Below, one piece after another: positions 7,893 through 15,242 of a DNA stretch of 33,845 nucleotides (its first letter is position 1; every line of letters starts with the position of its first letter). The notes beneath the pieces were generated by a model. The model was not told the DNA's origin. It worked only from the letters and a program-made list of their open reading frames with translations, and did not search any database. The position numbers and the translations under genes are program-made. Location of the stretch: NCBI GenBank assembly GCA_018780365.1, contig JADMJR010000081.1:1-33845 (forward strand), given 5' to 3'. The stretch is from Acidovorax sp. Lineage in GTDB: Bacteria; Pseudomonadota; Gammaproteobacteria; Burkholderiales; Burkholderiaceae_C.

Positions 7893-9338
7893 ATGCACCT
7901 GCTTCAACCCGAACTCCACACCCGCCGCGCCTTCCTGCGCCGATCCACCCAGCTGGGCCTGGCGGGCACCGCCCTGCCCTTTGCCCTGAACCTCGCCGCC
8001 ATGGGCGAGGCCGCCGCCTTCACCGCCACCGACTACAAGGCCCTGGTCTGCGTTTTCCTGTACGGCGGCAACGACTACGCCAACACCGTCATCACCTACG
8101 ACGACGACAGCTACAACCGCTACAACACCATCCGGGGCGGTGGCTCCGGCCAGACGGCGGGCGGCATTGCGCTGGCCAAGGCCGACCTCACCCCCACGCT
8201 GCTGACGCCCACCACGGCCCTGCCCGGCGGCCGCCAGTACGCGCTGCACCCGGCCATGGCGGGGCTCACAGGCCTGTTCAACAGCGGCAAGGCCGCCGTG
8301 CAGCTCAACGTGGGCCCGCTGGTTGTGCCCCTGACCCGCACACAGTACAACAGCGCCGACCGCACCACCTACCCCATCCCGCCCAAACTGTTCTCGCACA
8401 ACGACCAGCAATCGGTGTGGCAGTCGTCGTCGCCCGAAGGCTCCACCGTGGGCTGGGGCGGCAACATCGGCGACCTGGCGCTGTCGTCCAACGGCAACTC
8501 GCTGTTCACCTGCATCTCGGTCACGGGCAATGCGGTGTTCCTGTCGGGCGATTCGGCCCTGCAGTACCAGGTGAGCACCAACGGCGCCGTGGCCATCAAC
8601 GGCGTGAAGAACAACGTGTACGGCTCCTCGGCCGTGCGCACCGCCCTCACTTCGCTCATCCAGCAAGGCAGCACGCAGACGCTGGAGAACGAATACAACC
8701 GGGTCACCACACGCGCCGTCACGGCCGAAAGCCAGATCACCAGCGGCCTGTCCGCCGTCACGCTGGCCACCCCCTTCCCCAGCAACAACTCGCTGGCCAA
8801 CCAGATGAAGATGGTGGCGCGCCTCATCGGGGCACGCTCGGCACTGGGCAGCAAGCGCCAGGTGTTCATGGTGTCGCTGGGCGGCTTCGACCTGCACGAC
8901 AACCTGATTGCGCAGCAACCCGTGCTGATGCAGCGTGTGAGCGAGGCGATGACCGCGTTCTACAACGCCACCATCGAGCTGGGTGTGGCCGACAAGGTCA
9001 CCGCCTTCACCGCCTCGGACTTCGGCCGCACGCTCAGCTCCAACGGCGACGGCTCGGACCACGGCTGGGGTGGCCACCACCTCATGGTGGGCGGCGCGGT
9101 CAAGGGCAAGGCGTTCTACGGCAAAGCGCCGCCGGTCAGCATCACCAACACCGCCGATGCCAACGACCAGTGGCATGTGGGCCAGGGCCGCCTGCTGCCC
9201 AGCACCTCGGTGGACCAGTACGCCGCCACGCTGGCCAGCTGGTTTGGCGTGAGCAACAGCGAACTGGCGGGCGTGCTGCCCAACCTGAGCCATTTTGGCG
9301 GGGCCGACTACCCCACCAACCTCGGCTTCATGGCCTGA
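7893..9338 (+). CDS. DUF1501 family protein with Tat signal
   Basis: A 481-residue DUF1501 protein, related in fold to the alkaline phosphatase/sulfatase superfamily; its substrate is unknown. The N-terminus carries a twin-arginine signal (RRAFLRR at about 11-17, hydrophobic core LGLAGTALPFALNLAA), so it should be exported folded through Tat. Family segments include VFLYGGNDYANT (about 53-64), a SLGGFDLHDN motif and the late TASDFGRTLSSNGDGSDHGWGG region with Asp/His residues typical of the family's metal-site region. It lies eight bases after the DUF1800 gene and is surely co-transcribed. A perfect 11-bp hairpin follows the stop. Confidence 0.9.
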   Translation: MHLLQPELHTRRAFLRRSTQLGLAGTALPFALNLAAMGEAAAFTATDYKALVCVFLYGGNDYANTVITYDDDSYNRYNTIRGGGSGQTAGGIALAKADLTPTLLTPTTALPGGRQYALHPAMAGLTGLFNSGKAAVQLNVGPLVVPLTRTQYNSADRTTYPIPPKLFSHNDQQSVWQSSSPEGSTVGWGGNIGDLALSSNGNSLFTCISVTGNAVFLSGDSALQYQVSTNGAVAINGVKNNVYGSSAVRTALTSLIQQGSTQTLENEYNRVTTRAVTAESQITSGLSAVTLATPFPSNNSLANQMKMVARLIGARSALGSKRQVFMVSLGGFDLHDNLIAQQPVLMQRVSEAMTAFYNATIELGVADKVTAFTASDFGRTLSSNGDGSDHGWGGHHLMVGGAVKGKAFYGKAPPVSITNTADANDQWHVGQGRLLPSTSVDQYAATLASWFGVSNSELAGVLPNLSHFGGADYPTNLGFMA

Positions 9339-9340
9339 CC

Positions 9341-9366
9341 GCAGGGCACGCAGCAGCGTGCCCTGC
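9341..9366 (+). terminator. Hairpin after the DUF1800-DUF1501 operon
   Basis: Perfect inverted repeat GCAGGGCACGC-AGCA-GCGTGCCCTGC starting two bases after the DUF1501 stop codon. An 11-bp GC-rich stem with a 4-base loop fits a transcription end or RNA 3' stabiliser, but no T tract follows, so Rho-independent termination may be inefficient. Confidence 0.5.
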
Positions 9367-9430
9367 CTCCCCACCGCCCCAAACCTCGCCTCACCGGCGG
9401 AGCGGGCGCTGCAGCCCCAATAATGGGGGC

Positions 9431-10825
9431 ATGCACACTTCCCCCGCCCCCTCTGGACACACCCCGCAACGCCCCCGCATCGTCATCATCGGCTGCGGCT
9501 TTGGCGGCCTCGAAGCGGCCCGGGCGCTGCAGGGTGCGGCGGTGGACGTGACCCTGGTGGACAAGACCAACCACCACCTCTTCCAGCCCCTGCTCTACCA
9601 GGTGGCCACGGCCGGGCTGTCGGCCCCGGCGATTGCGGCGCCCATCCGGCACCTGTTTCGCCAGCAGCGCAATGTCACCACCTTGCTGGGCGAGGTCACG
9701 CGCATCGATGTGGCCCGGCGCGCCGTACACCTGACAGACGGAACCCACCTGCCCTACGACCACCTCATCGTCGCCGCAGGTGCCACCCACAGCTACTTCG
9801 GCCGCGATGACTGGGCGGCCTATGCGCCCGGCCTCAAGACCCTGGACGACGCCTTCGAGATCCGCCGCCGCGTGCTGCTGGCCTTCGAGGCCGCCGAAAA
9901 AGAGACGGACCCCGTGCGCCGCGCCGACTGGCTCAACTTTGTGGTGGTGGGCGCGGGGCCCACGGGCGTGGAGATGGCGGGCACGCTGGCCGAGATCGCG
10001 CGCCACACGCTGCCCGGCGAGTTCCGCCACATCGACCCGGCCAGCGCGAAGATCATCCTTCTTGAAGGCGGCGCCCGCGTGCTGCAGGCCATGCCCGAAC
10101 GCTTAAGCCAGCGCGCCAAAGAGCAGCTCGAAAAACTGGGCGTGGACGTGCGCCTCAACGCCCGCGTCACGGCCATCGACGCACAGGGCTTGAGGGTCGA
10201 ATCGGCCTCTCCCGCGCAACCATCAAGCCCCAATAGCTATCAAATAAATAGCAAATGCATTGTCTGGGCGGCGGGCGTGGCCGCCTCCCCCCTGGGCCGC
10301 CACCTGGCCGAAGCCACCGGCGCCACCACCGACCGCGCAGGCCGCGTGGTGGTCGCGCCCGACCTGGGCCTGCCCGGCCACCCCGAGATCAGCGTGATTG
10401 GCGACCTGGCAGCGGCACAGAGCCACACGCCCGGCCACGAACCCACCCCCGTGCCCGGCGTGTCGCCCGGCGCCAAGCAGATGGGCCGCGCCACGGCCGC
10501 CAACCTCCTGCGCCGACTGGCCGGGCAACCCACCCAGCCCTTTCGCTACCGCGACTACGGCAACCTCGCCACCATCGGCCGCAACTCCGCCGTGGTGGAC
10601 CTCACCTCGCCCACCGGGCCGGTGCGGTTTTCAGGCTACTTTGCCTGGCTGTTCTGGCTGTTTGCGCACGTGTACTTCCTCATCGGCTTCCGCAACCGCC
10701 TGGTGGTGCTGCTGGACTGGGCCTGGGCGTACTGGAGCTTTGCGCGCTATGCGCGGGTGGTGACGGGGATCGAGGGCGGGCCGCACCAACCTCCCGCCCC
10801 CTCTTCGGCAAAGCCGCCCGGCTGA
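9431..10825 (+). CDS. Type II NADH dehydrogenase-like FAD oxidoreductase
   Basis: A 464-residue flavoprotein resembling NDH-2, the non-proton-pumping NADH:quinone oxidoreductase on the cytoplasmic side of the inner membrane. Visible: FAD-binding IVIIGCGFGGLEAARAL near residue 16, the HHLFQPLLYQVATAGL segment typical of NDH-2, a second Rossmann motif VVVGAGPTGVEMAG (about 174-187), a C-terminal GDLA FAD contact and a hydrophobic amphipathic C-terminus (about 400-440, many Trp/Phe) that should bind the membrane. Oddity: residues around 267-275 (NSYQINSKC) are encoded by a dispersed repeat tail (10235-10253), an in-frame insertion between the second nucleotide domain and the conserved VWAAG strand. 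The ATG at 9431 follows a GGGGG stretch. The stop is 15 bp from the convergent lipoprotein gene. Confidence 0.88.
   Translation: MHTSPAPSGHTPQRPRIVIIGCGFGGLEAARALQGAAVDVTLVDKTNHHLFQPLLYQVATAGLSAPAIAAPIRHLFRQQRNVTTLLGEVTRIDVARRAVHLTDGTHLPYDHLIVAAGATHSYFGRDDWAAYAPGLKTLDDAFEIRRRVLLAFEAAEKETDPVRRADWLNFVVVGAGPTGVEMAGTLAEIARHTLPGEFRHIDPASAKIILLEGGARVLQAMPERLSQRAKEQLEKLGVDVRLNARVTAIDAQGLRVESASPAQPSSPNSYQINSKCIVWAAGVAASPLGRHLAEATGATTDRAGRVVVAPDLGLPGHPEISVIGDLAAAQSHTPGHEPTPVPGVSPGAKQMGRATAANLLRRLAGQPTQPFRYRDYGNLATIGRNSAVVDLTSPTGPVRFSGYFAWLFWLFAHVYFLIGFRNRLVVLLDWAWAYWSFARYARVVTGIEGGPHQPPAPSSAKPPG
10235..10253 (+). repeat. Dispersed hairpin repeat tail inside a coding region, copy B
   Basis: GCTAT (10236-10240) and ATAGC (10248-10252) form the hairpin that ends the dispersed repeat described at 25359-25418. 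Here only the AT-rich tail is recognisable. It is translated in frame within the NADH dehydrogenase-like gene and is clearly AT richer than the flanking codons. Confidence 0.55.
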
Positions 10826-10840
10826 GCCCCGAACCGACTC

Positions 10841-11515
10841 CTACCTCCCCACCTGCTCCACCCACGCCGCCAGCTCCCCTGCCACGCGGCCCGAGGCATC
10901 GGCCAATGCCGCCACCCCACCCGCCGCGTCGGCCGAGCGCGCGGGCTGCTGGGCGATGAACACGCGCTGGCCGCGCAAGGATTCGCCTGCGGGGGTCAGC
11001 TCGACCACCGTGGCGCGCAAGCGCACCACGCCGCTGCTGTCGGTGGGGCTGGTGAACAGGTGGCTGAATTCCTCCAGCTCCACGCGCAGCACCAGCGGCA
11101 GCTTGCCGCCCTGGGCCGGGTCGCGGGCCTGGGCGGCGCCGTCGTCGGCCTTCAGGATGGCGCGGCGCTGGCCCAGTTGTTCGCGCAGGCGCTGCTGCAG
11201 CAGCTGGGCAGGCGGCTGGCTCCAGCGGGCCTGGCTGTAGGGGCGCAGCTGCTGCCCATCGGCATAGGCCAGGCGGTAGAGCACCGCATTGCTGCCCTCG
11301 GGCAGGCCGGTGGCCTCCACGTCGGCCAAGGCCAGCGGCGGCAGGGGCGCGCGGCGGTCGGTGGGCGCGGGGGCCACGGCGCCCGGGCCAAAGTCATACA
11401 GCGCCGGGCGCGCGGGTGGGGCGGGCAAGGCCGAGCAGCCTGCCAGAATCAAGCAAAAAATGCCGCTTGCGCCTGCTGTATATGACCTCATAGCTATGAT
11501 TTTCATAGTATTCAT
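10841..11515 (-). CDS. ABC-type transport auxiliary lipoprotein (PqiC/YmbA-like)
   Basis: A 224-residue lipoprotein of the ABC transport auxiliary family, which includes PqiC and accompanies MCE-type lipid transporters. A signal peptide ends in lipobox LAGC at about residue 27, followed by an Ala/Pro-rich linker and a mixed alpha/beta domain with YDFGP near its start and VLRVELEEFSH and RATVVEL strands later. The ATG at 11515 has a good GGAGG nine bases upstream. Oddity: codons for about the first 20 residues overlap a dispersed repeat (11454-11508), so part of the signal peptide is repeat-encoded. It is the last gene of the mlaE-mlaF-mlaD-like operon, separated from mlaD by a 3'-UTR repeat. 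Likely an outer-membrane-anchored periplasmic partner of the MCE protein. Confidence 0.85.
   Translation of the reverse strand: MNTMKIIAMRSYTAGASGIFCLILAGCSALPAPPARPALYDFGPGAVAPAPTDRRAPLPPLALADVEATGLPEGSNAVLYRLAYADGQQLRPYSQARWSQPPAQLLQQRLREQLGQRRAILKADDGAAQARDPAQGGKLPLVLRVELEEFSHLFTSPTDSSGVVRLRATVVELTPAGESLRGQRVFIAQQPARSADAAGGVAALADASGRVAGELAAWVEQVGR
11454..11508 (+). repeat. Dispersed hairpin repeat overlapping a lipoprotein start, copy C
   Basis: AAAAAATGCCGCTTGCGC, then ATATGACC, then GCTATGATTTTCATAGT, aligned block by block with copies A, D and E. It lies across the start of the minus-strand lipoprotein gene, whose first codons read through it in the opposite direction. Confidence 0.5.
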
Positions 11516-11582
11516 ACCGATTCCTCCGTGATCCATCTCACCTCTGCCTTGCCCGACCCTGCCTGCAACGGGCGCGGCACAT

Positions 11583-11686
11583 TCCAGTGCACCCGTGGAA
11601 CTGGCTTCGCCAGGCCACCGGGTGCGTTCCCCTCCCGCGCAGCGAGAGAGGGGGAAGGCGCCGAAGGCGACTCAGGGGGTGCTTCA
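11583..11686 (-). repeat. Post-stop multi-hairpin repeat, copy R1
   Basis: Begins three bases after the MCE gene stop codon. On the minus strand it starts GAAGCACCCCCTGAG, continues through a C/T-rich block and GAGGGG, and ends with the hairpin GGCCTGGCGAAGCCAG inside a longer stem. Same order as the copies at 13571, 17353, 22737 and 24240. It lies between two genes of the same operon. Confidence 0.75.
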
Positions 11687-11688
11687 TC

Positions 11689-12651
11689 TCAAGGCACGAA
11701 TCCAGCCTCGCCCGGGCCGGGCGGGATGCGGCCCGAGCCATAGATGAACAGCTGCGGGTTGTCGGTGATGCCGCCTGCCGCACGCCCCAGTTGGCGCGCG
11801 GCGCGCGAGGTGTCGTCGGCGGCGCGGTTCACCCGGGGCAGGGTGCTGCTGCCGAACTGGTCGGCCGCACGGGCGAGCGACTGGGTGCCGAGGGTGATCT
11901 GGTCGATGGCGCCGCCTTCGGCGTTGAGGCGCTGGGTGGTCTTGCCCAAGTCCACCGCCAGGGCCGACACACCGGCGCCCGCCTGCTGCAGCGACTGCAG
12001 GGTCTGGCGCGCGTCGCTGGCCAGGGGCGGCAGCGCGGCCAGGGCCGGGTCCAGGCGCTGGGTCACGGTGGCATCCAGCCGCCGGGTGAGGGTGTTGACG
12101 CTGCCTGCGGCCTGGCCGATGTTGGACAGCGCCTCGGTGAGCTTTTGCTGGTTGCCATCCCCCAGCAGCTGGTTGATGCGGCGCGTGGCCTCTTCCACCT
12201 GGTTCAGGATGGCCGGGGCCTGCTCGGCCAGCTTGCCAAACGGCGAGGGCTTGAGCGGCAGGCGCGGCAGGCCGCTGGGGCCGGGGGGCAGCTCGGGGTA
12301 GGGTTTTTCGGCATCGTCGAGCAGCACATGGGCCAGCCCCGTGACGCCCTGGTAGCCCAGCACGGCAAAGGTGGTGGGGCTGATGGGGGCCTGCTCGTTG
12401 ACGGCGATGCGGATCAGCACGTTGCCAGTGACCTGCGGGTCAAAGCCGATGCGGGTGACCTTGCCCACGGCCACGCCCTTGTAGCGCACGGCGGCCTGGG
12501 GCTGCAGGCCACTCACACCGTCGCGGGTGGAGAGTTCGTACTGCTCGTAGCTGGCGTTGTCGCGCGTGAGCCAGACGGCCAGGCCCGCGAGCAGGGCGGC
12601 GACCACCAGCACGAAGATGCCGGCGGCAAGCGCATGGGATTTGTTTTCCAT
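11689..12651 (-). CDS. MCE/MlaD family lipid-binding protein
   Basis: Periplasmic, membrane-anchored substrate-binding subunit of an MCE-type ABC lipid transporter. The 320-residue product has one N-terminal membrane helix (about 8-30), an MCE domain (about 38-115, with YELSTRDGVSGLQPQAAVRYKG-like sequence containing the typical GL-x-P-x-A-x-VRYKG pattern and VGKVTRIGFDP) and a long helical C-terminal region (about 150-300) rich in Ala/Gln/Leu, suited to a coiled-coil tube. It is longer than E. coli MlaD, closer to the extended MCE proteins of other Proteobacteria. The start overlaps the ATPase stop by one base (TGATG) with AAGGAA upstream, so translation is coupled. Substrate is probably phospholipid, inferred from family only. 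Confidence 0.88.
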   Translation of the reverse strand: MENKSHALAAGIFVLVVAALLAGLAVWLTRDNASYEQYELSTRDGVSGLQPQAAVRYKGVAVGKVTRIGFDPQVTGNVLIRIAVNEQAPISPTTFAVLGYQGVTGLAHVLLDDAEKPYPELPPGPSGLPRLPLKPSPFGKLAEQAPAILNQVEEATRRINQLLGDGNQQKLTEALSNIGQAAGSVNTLTRRLDATVTQRLDPALAALPPLASDARQTLQSLQQAGAGVSALAVDLGKTTQRLNAEGGAIDQITLGTQSLARAADQFGSSTLPRVNRAADDTSRAARQLGRAAGGITDNPQLFIYGSGRIPPGPGEAGFVP

Positions 12652-13511
12652 CAGCGGGGTTCCTTTGCGGGCGTGGGCACAGCAGCGGGCTCCACAGGTT
12701 GCACCGGGGCCATGGCGCGCTGGCCACGTTCGCCCAGGAAGAAATGTTCGATGAACGGGTGCTTGAAATGCGCCACCTCGTAGGGTGGCCCGGTCACGAT
12801 GACTTTTTTCTCGGCCAGCACGGCCACGCGGGTGCTCAGGGCAAACAGCGTGTCGAGGTCGTGCGTGACCATCACCACCGTGAGCCCCAGCGCCGCGCGC
12901 AGCTCGCGCAGCAGGGCGCAGAAATCGTCGGAGCTGCTCGGGTCCAGCCCGGCTGTGGGCTCGTCCAGCAGCAAAAGCGGCGGGTCCATGATGAGCGCGC
13001 GCGCCAGCGACACACGCTTGACCATGCCACCCGACAGATCGGCCGGCATGCGCGTGGCGTGCTCGGGCTTGAGGCCCACCATCTGCAGCTTGACCAGGGC
13101 GGCATCGCGCACCAGGTCGTCGGGCAAGGTGCCCTGCTCGCGCAGCGCAAAGGCCACGTTGTCGAGCACGTTGAAGGCCGAGAACAAGGCGCCATGCTGG
13201 AACAACATGCCCACCCGGCTGGCCGCGCCCTCGCGCCCCATCTCCGACGCGGGGCGGCCCAGCACCGTGACGCTGCCCCGCGTGGGCCGGGCCAGTCCCA
13301 GGATCTGCCGCAGCAGCACCGTCTTGCCCGTGCCCGAGCCCCCCACCAGCGACAGCATCTCGCCGCGCTGCACGCTGAAGTTCAGGTCCTGGTGCACGGT
13401 GAAGGTTTCGCTGCCCTTGCCAAACTGCGACCACAGGCCCTGCACGTCCACGATGGGCGGCTCGCCGGGTGCGACGGCGATGTGCTCGGGTCGCGCGATG
13501 CGATCAGCCAT
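12651..13511 (-). CDS. MlaF-like ABC transporter ATPase
   Basis: Cytoplasmic ATPase of the MCE/Mla-type lipid transporter, 286 residues. Walker A GGSGTGKT (57-64), Q-loop FQ (104-105), signature LSGGM (159-163), Walker B LLLLDE (179-184) and the H-loop THD are all intact. The LSGGM-x-KR signature and the GALF region after the Q-loop are typical of Mla/Mce ATPases. A C-terminal tail of about 35 residues (Pro/Ala/Arg rich) is extra. The ATG at 13511 has GGGGAG about eight bases upstream; upstream in-frame Met codons fall in repeat sequence. The permease gene is 318 bp upstream, separated by a MITE-like element and repeat R2; the MCE gene overlaps downstream. Confidence 0.9.
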   Translation of the reverse strand: MADRIARPEHIAVAPGEPPIVDVQGLWSQFGKGSETFTVHQDLNFSVQRGEMLSLVGGSGTGKTVLLRQILGLARPTRGSVTVLGRPASEMGREGAASRVGMLFQHGALFSAFNVLDNVAFALREQGTLPDDLVRDAALVKLQMVGLKPEHATRMPADLSGGMVKRVSLARALIMDPPLLLLDEPTAGLDPSSSDDFCALLRELRAALGLTVVMVTHDLDTLFALSTRVAVLAEKKVIVTGPPYEVAHFKHPFIEHFFLGERGQRAMAPVQPVEPAAVPTPAKEPR

Positions 13512-13570
13512 GGCCGCACTCCCCGTCCACCATCCATAGGCCCACCGCGCACGATACCGGCGCGTCCCCA

Positions 13571-13660
13571 TGCCAGTGCCACCGTGGAGCTGGCTTTGCC
13601 AGGCCACGGGTGGCGCCCCCCCCTCGGGGGGATGACGCGAAGCGGCTCAGGGGGGGCTTC
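13571..13660 (-). repeat. Post-stop multi-hairpin repeat, copy R2
   Basis: On the minus strand it starts GAAGCCCCCCCTGAG, contains CCCCCCGAGGGGGG and ends with the hairpin CTGGCAAAGCCAG flanked by CCACCCGTGG and CCACGGTGGC-type arms. It abuts the MITE-like element at 13661-13829; removing that element would put this copy directly after the permease stop codon, matching the rule seen for the other copies. Confidence 0.75.
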
Positions 13661-13829
13661 CTAGGAGCCTGTCGGACTTGGAGCGTCGATAGCGAAAATC
13701 GGTCCCAGCGAGGACAGTTTTTACCGGATTTGCAGCCCCATAGCCGAGCTATGGGGCAAAAAGACGGTGAAAAATGGACCGCTGCGGCCGATTTGCAGCC
13801 GACGATTTCCAAGTCCAACAGGCTCCTAG
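13661..13829. mobile_element. MITE-like element with 22-bp terminal inverted repeats
   Basis: A 169-bp non-coding element. Its ends (13661-13682 and 13808-13829) are inverted repeats matching at 21 of 22 positions, beginning CTAGGAGCCTGT and ending GGACTTGGA. The centre holds a perfect 10-bp hairpin, GCCCCATAGC-CGA-GCTATGGGGC (13735-13757). More internal sequence is also imperfectly self-complementary (AATCGGTCC near the left, GGACCGCTGCGGCCGATT near the right), so the whole could fold as a cruciform. It encodes no protein and sits directly against the permease stop codon. No target-site duplication was identified beyond the terminal CTAG. It could be a non-autonomous transposable element or a REP-type palindrome. 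Confidence 0.75.
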
Positions 13830-14954
13830 TCATATGCCTATGTTCTTGAAAGCCACCGCGAACAACGCGTCCACGATGATCACCATGGTGATGGACGACA
13901 CCACCGAGGCCGTCGTGCCTTCGCCCAGGCTTTGCGTGTTGGGCTTGACGCGCAGGCCCCAGTGGCAGCCGATGAGTGCGATGCATGCACCAAACACCAC
14001 CGACTTGGCCATGGCCAGCCCGAGGTTGCCGACCTTCACGGCGGCGGGCAGCGCCTGCACAAAATACGCGGGCGAGATGCCCATGGCCAGGTCGGCGGCC
14101 AGCATGCCCCCCGCCAGGGCGGCCAGCGTGGTCCACACGCTGATGAGCGGCATGGCCAGCGCCAGCGCCAGCGTGCGTGGCATCACCAGCCGAAACCCGT
14201 GCGGGATGCCCATCACGCGCATGGCATCGAGCTCTTCGGTCACGCGCATCACGCCGATCTGCGCGGTGATGGCCGAGCCCGAGCGCCCCGCCACCAGGAT
14301 GGCCGCGAGCATGGGCCCCAGCTCGCGGATGAGGGAGATGCCCAGGATGTTGACGATGAACGACTCGGCACCAAACTGCCGCAGCTGCAAACTCATCAGG
14401 TAGGCCAGCACCACGCCGATCAAGAAACCCACCAGCGCCGTGATGGGCAGGGCCGTGGCCCCCATGCGGTACAGGTGGCCGGACACATCGCGCCAGGGCC
14501 CCTTGCGCGGGGCGCGCGCCAGGCGCACCAGGTCCAGCACCAGCTGGCCCACCATCTCCAGCAGGTGGCGGGCGTGGTCCACACCATGCAGCACCAGCAC
14601 GCCCAGGTGGTCGATCTGGTCGCCCAGGCGCCAGGGCTCGGGCGGGGGGGCCACGGTGGTGAAACCGGCCACACGCGACAGCATGGTGCGCTGGCCCTCG
14701 GTGCAGGCCAGCTGCGCGGGCCAGGCGTGCTGCCAGTGGTTCCACAGCAGCTGGGCGCCCACATGGTCCAGCCACTGCAGCTCCCGCAAGTCCCAGCCCA
14801 GGGCAGGCTCTGCAGGGCAGCCGCGCAACTGCTCGGACACGGCCTCCCACTGCGACTCGGAGCCCAGCTCGGCCGCGCCCCAGCGCCCACGCAGCTGCGC
14901 ACACGGCCCCTGGGGCGTCTCGGTGCGAACAATGCAGGGGGCGTGGTCGGTCAT
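13830..14954 (-). CDS. MlaE-like permease with N-terminal STAS domain
   Basis: Inner-membrane permease of the MCE/Mla-type lipid transporter, 374 residues. Residues about 5-95 form an MlaB-like STAS domain (LRGRWG start, WDLRELQWLDHVGAQLLW core), and residues about 115-370 form the MlaE domain with five to six membrane helices, including GFLIGVVLAYLMSLQLRQFGAE, the highly conserved ELGPMLAAILVAGRSGSAI and EELDAMRVMG. Fusion of STAS and permease replaces the separate MlaB and MlaE of E. coli. The start at 14954 has no strong ribosome-binding site; 14969 would add five residues. It is the first gene of the operon. The stop codon is the last base before a MITE-like element that separates it from the ATPase gene. 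Confidence 0.88.
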   Translation of the reverse strand: MTDHAPCIVRTETPQGPCAQLRGRWGAAELGSESQWEAVSEQLRGCPAEPALGWDLRELQWLDHVGAQLLWNHWQHAWPAQLACTEGQRTMLSRVAGFTTVAPPPEPWRLGDQIDHLGVLVLHGVDHARHLLEMVGQLVLDLVRLARAPRKGPWRDVSGHLYRMGATALPITALVGFLIGVVLAYLMSLQLRQFGAESFIVNILGISLIRELGPMLAAILVAGRSGSAITAQIGVMRVTEELDAMRVMGIPHGFRLVMPRTLALALAMPLISVWTTLAALAGGMLAADLAMGISPAYFVQALPAAVKVGNLGLAMAKSVVFGACIALIGCHWGLRVKPNTQSLGEGTTASVVSSITMVIIVDALFAVAFKNIGI

Positions 14955-15100
14955 GGGCCGGGCTGCCATAGCAGCCAGAAGGATGTGGAAGTCAAGAAGC
15001 AGAAAGGAAGAGCGTGCATGGTAGCGGACCGTGCGCGGCCCACCCCACCGGGCAACCGAACACCAAGCACAGGCCGGCTCCGATGGCATGTAATTATTAT

Positions 15101-15155
15101 CAAAACAGGGCCTAGCGCGCTACCAGCAATCCTCAAAAGCTACAAAATATGTAGC
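15101..15155 (+). repeat. Dispersed hairpin repeat, copy D
   Basis: CAAAACAGGGCCTAGCGCGC followed, after a variable block, by the perfect hairpin GCTAC-AAAATAT-GTAGC (15139-15155). Order and spacing match copies A, C and E. It lies in the 288-bp divergent gap between the MlaE-like permease and the GMC oxidoreductase; no confident promoter was recognised there. Confidence 0.5.
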
Positions 15156-15242
15156 ACCCCGCACACACCCTATCGACAGGGCCGGTGCGATCCGCACAAT
15201 GGCCCACCGTTACAACCCCAACCTTGCCCCGCCCCTTCACCC

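Noticed and set aside
11583..11686. Treating the post-stop repeats as ordinary Rho-independent terminators
   Set aside because: They lack T tracts after the hairpins, and several lie inside operons upstream of genes that need co-expression.
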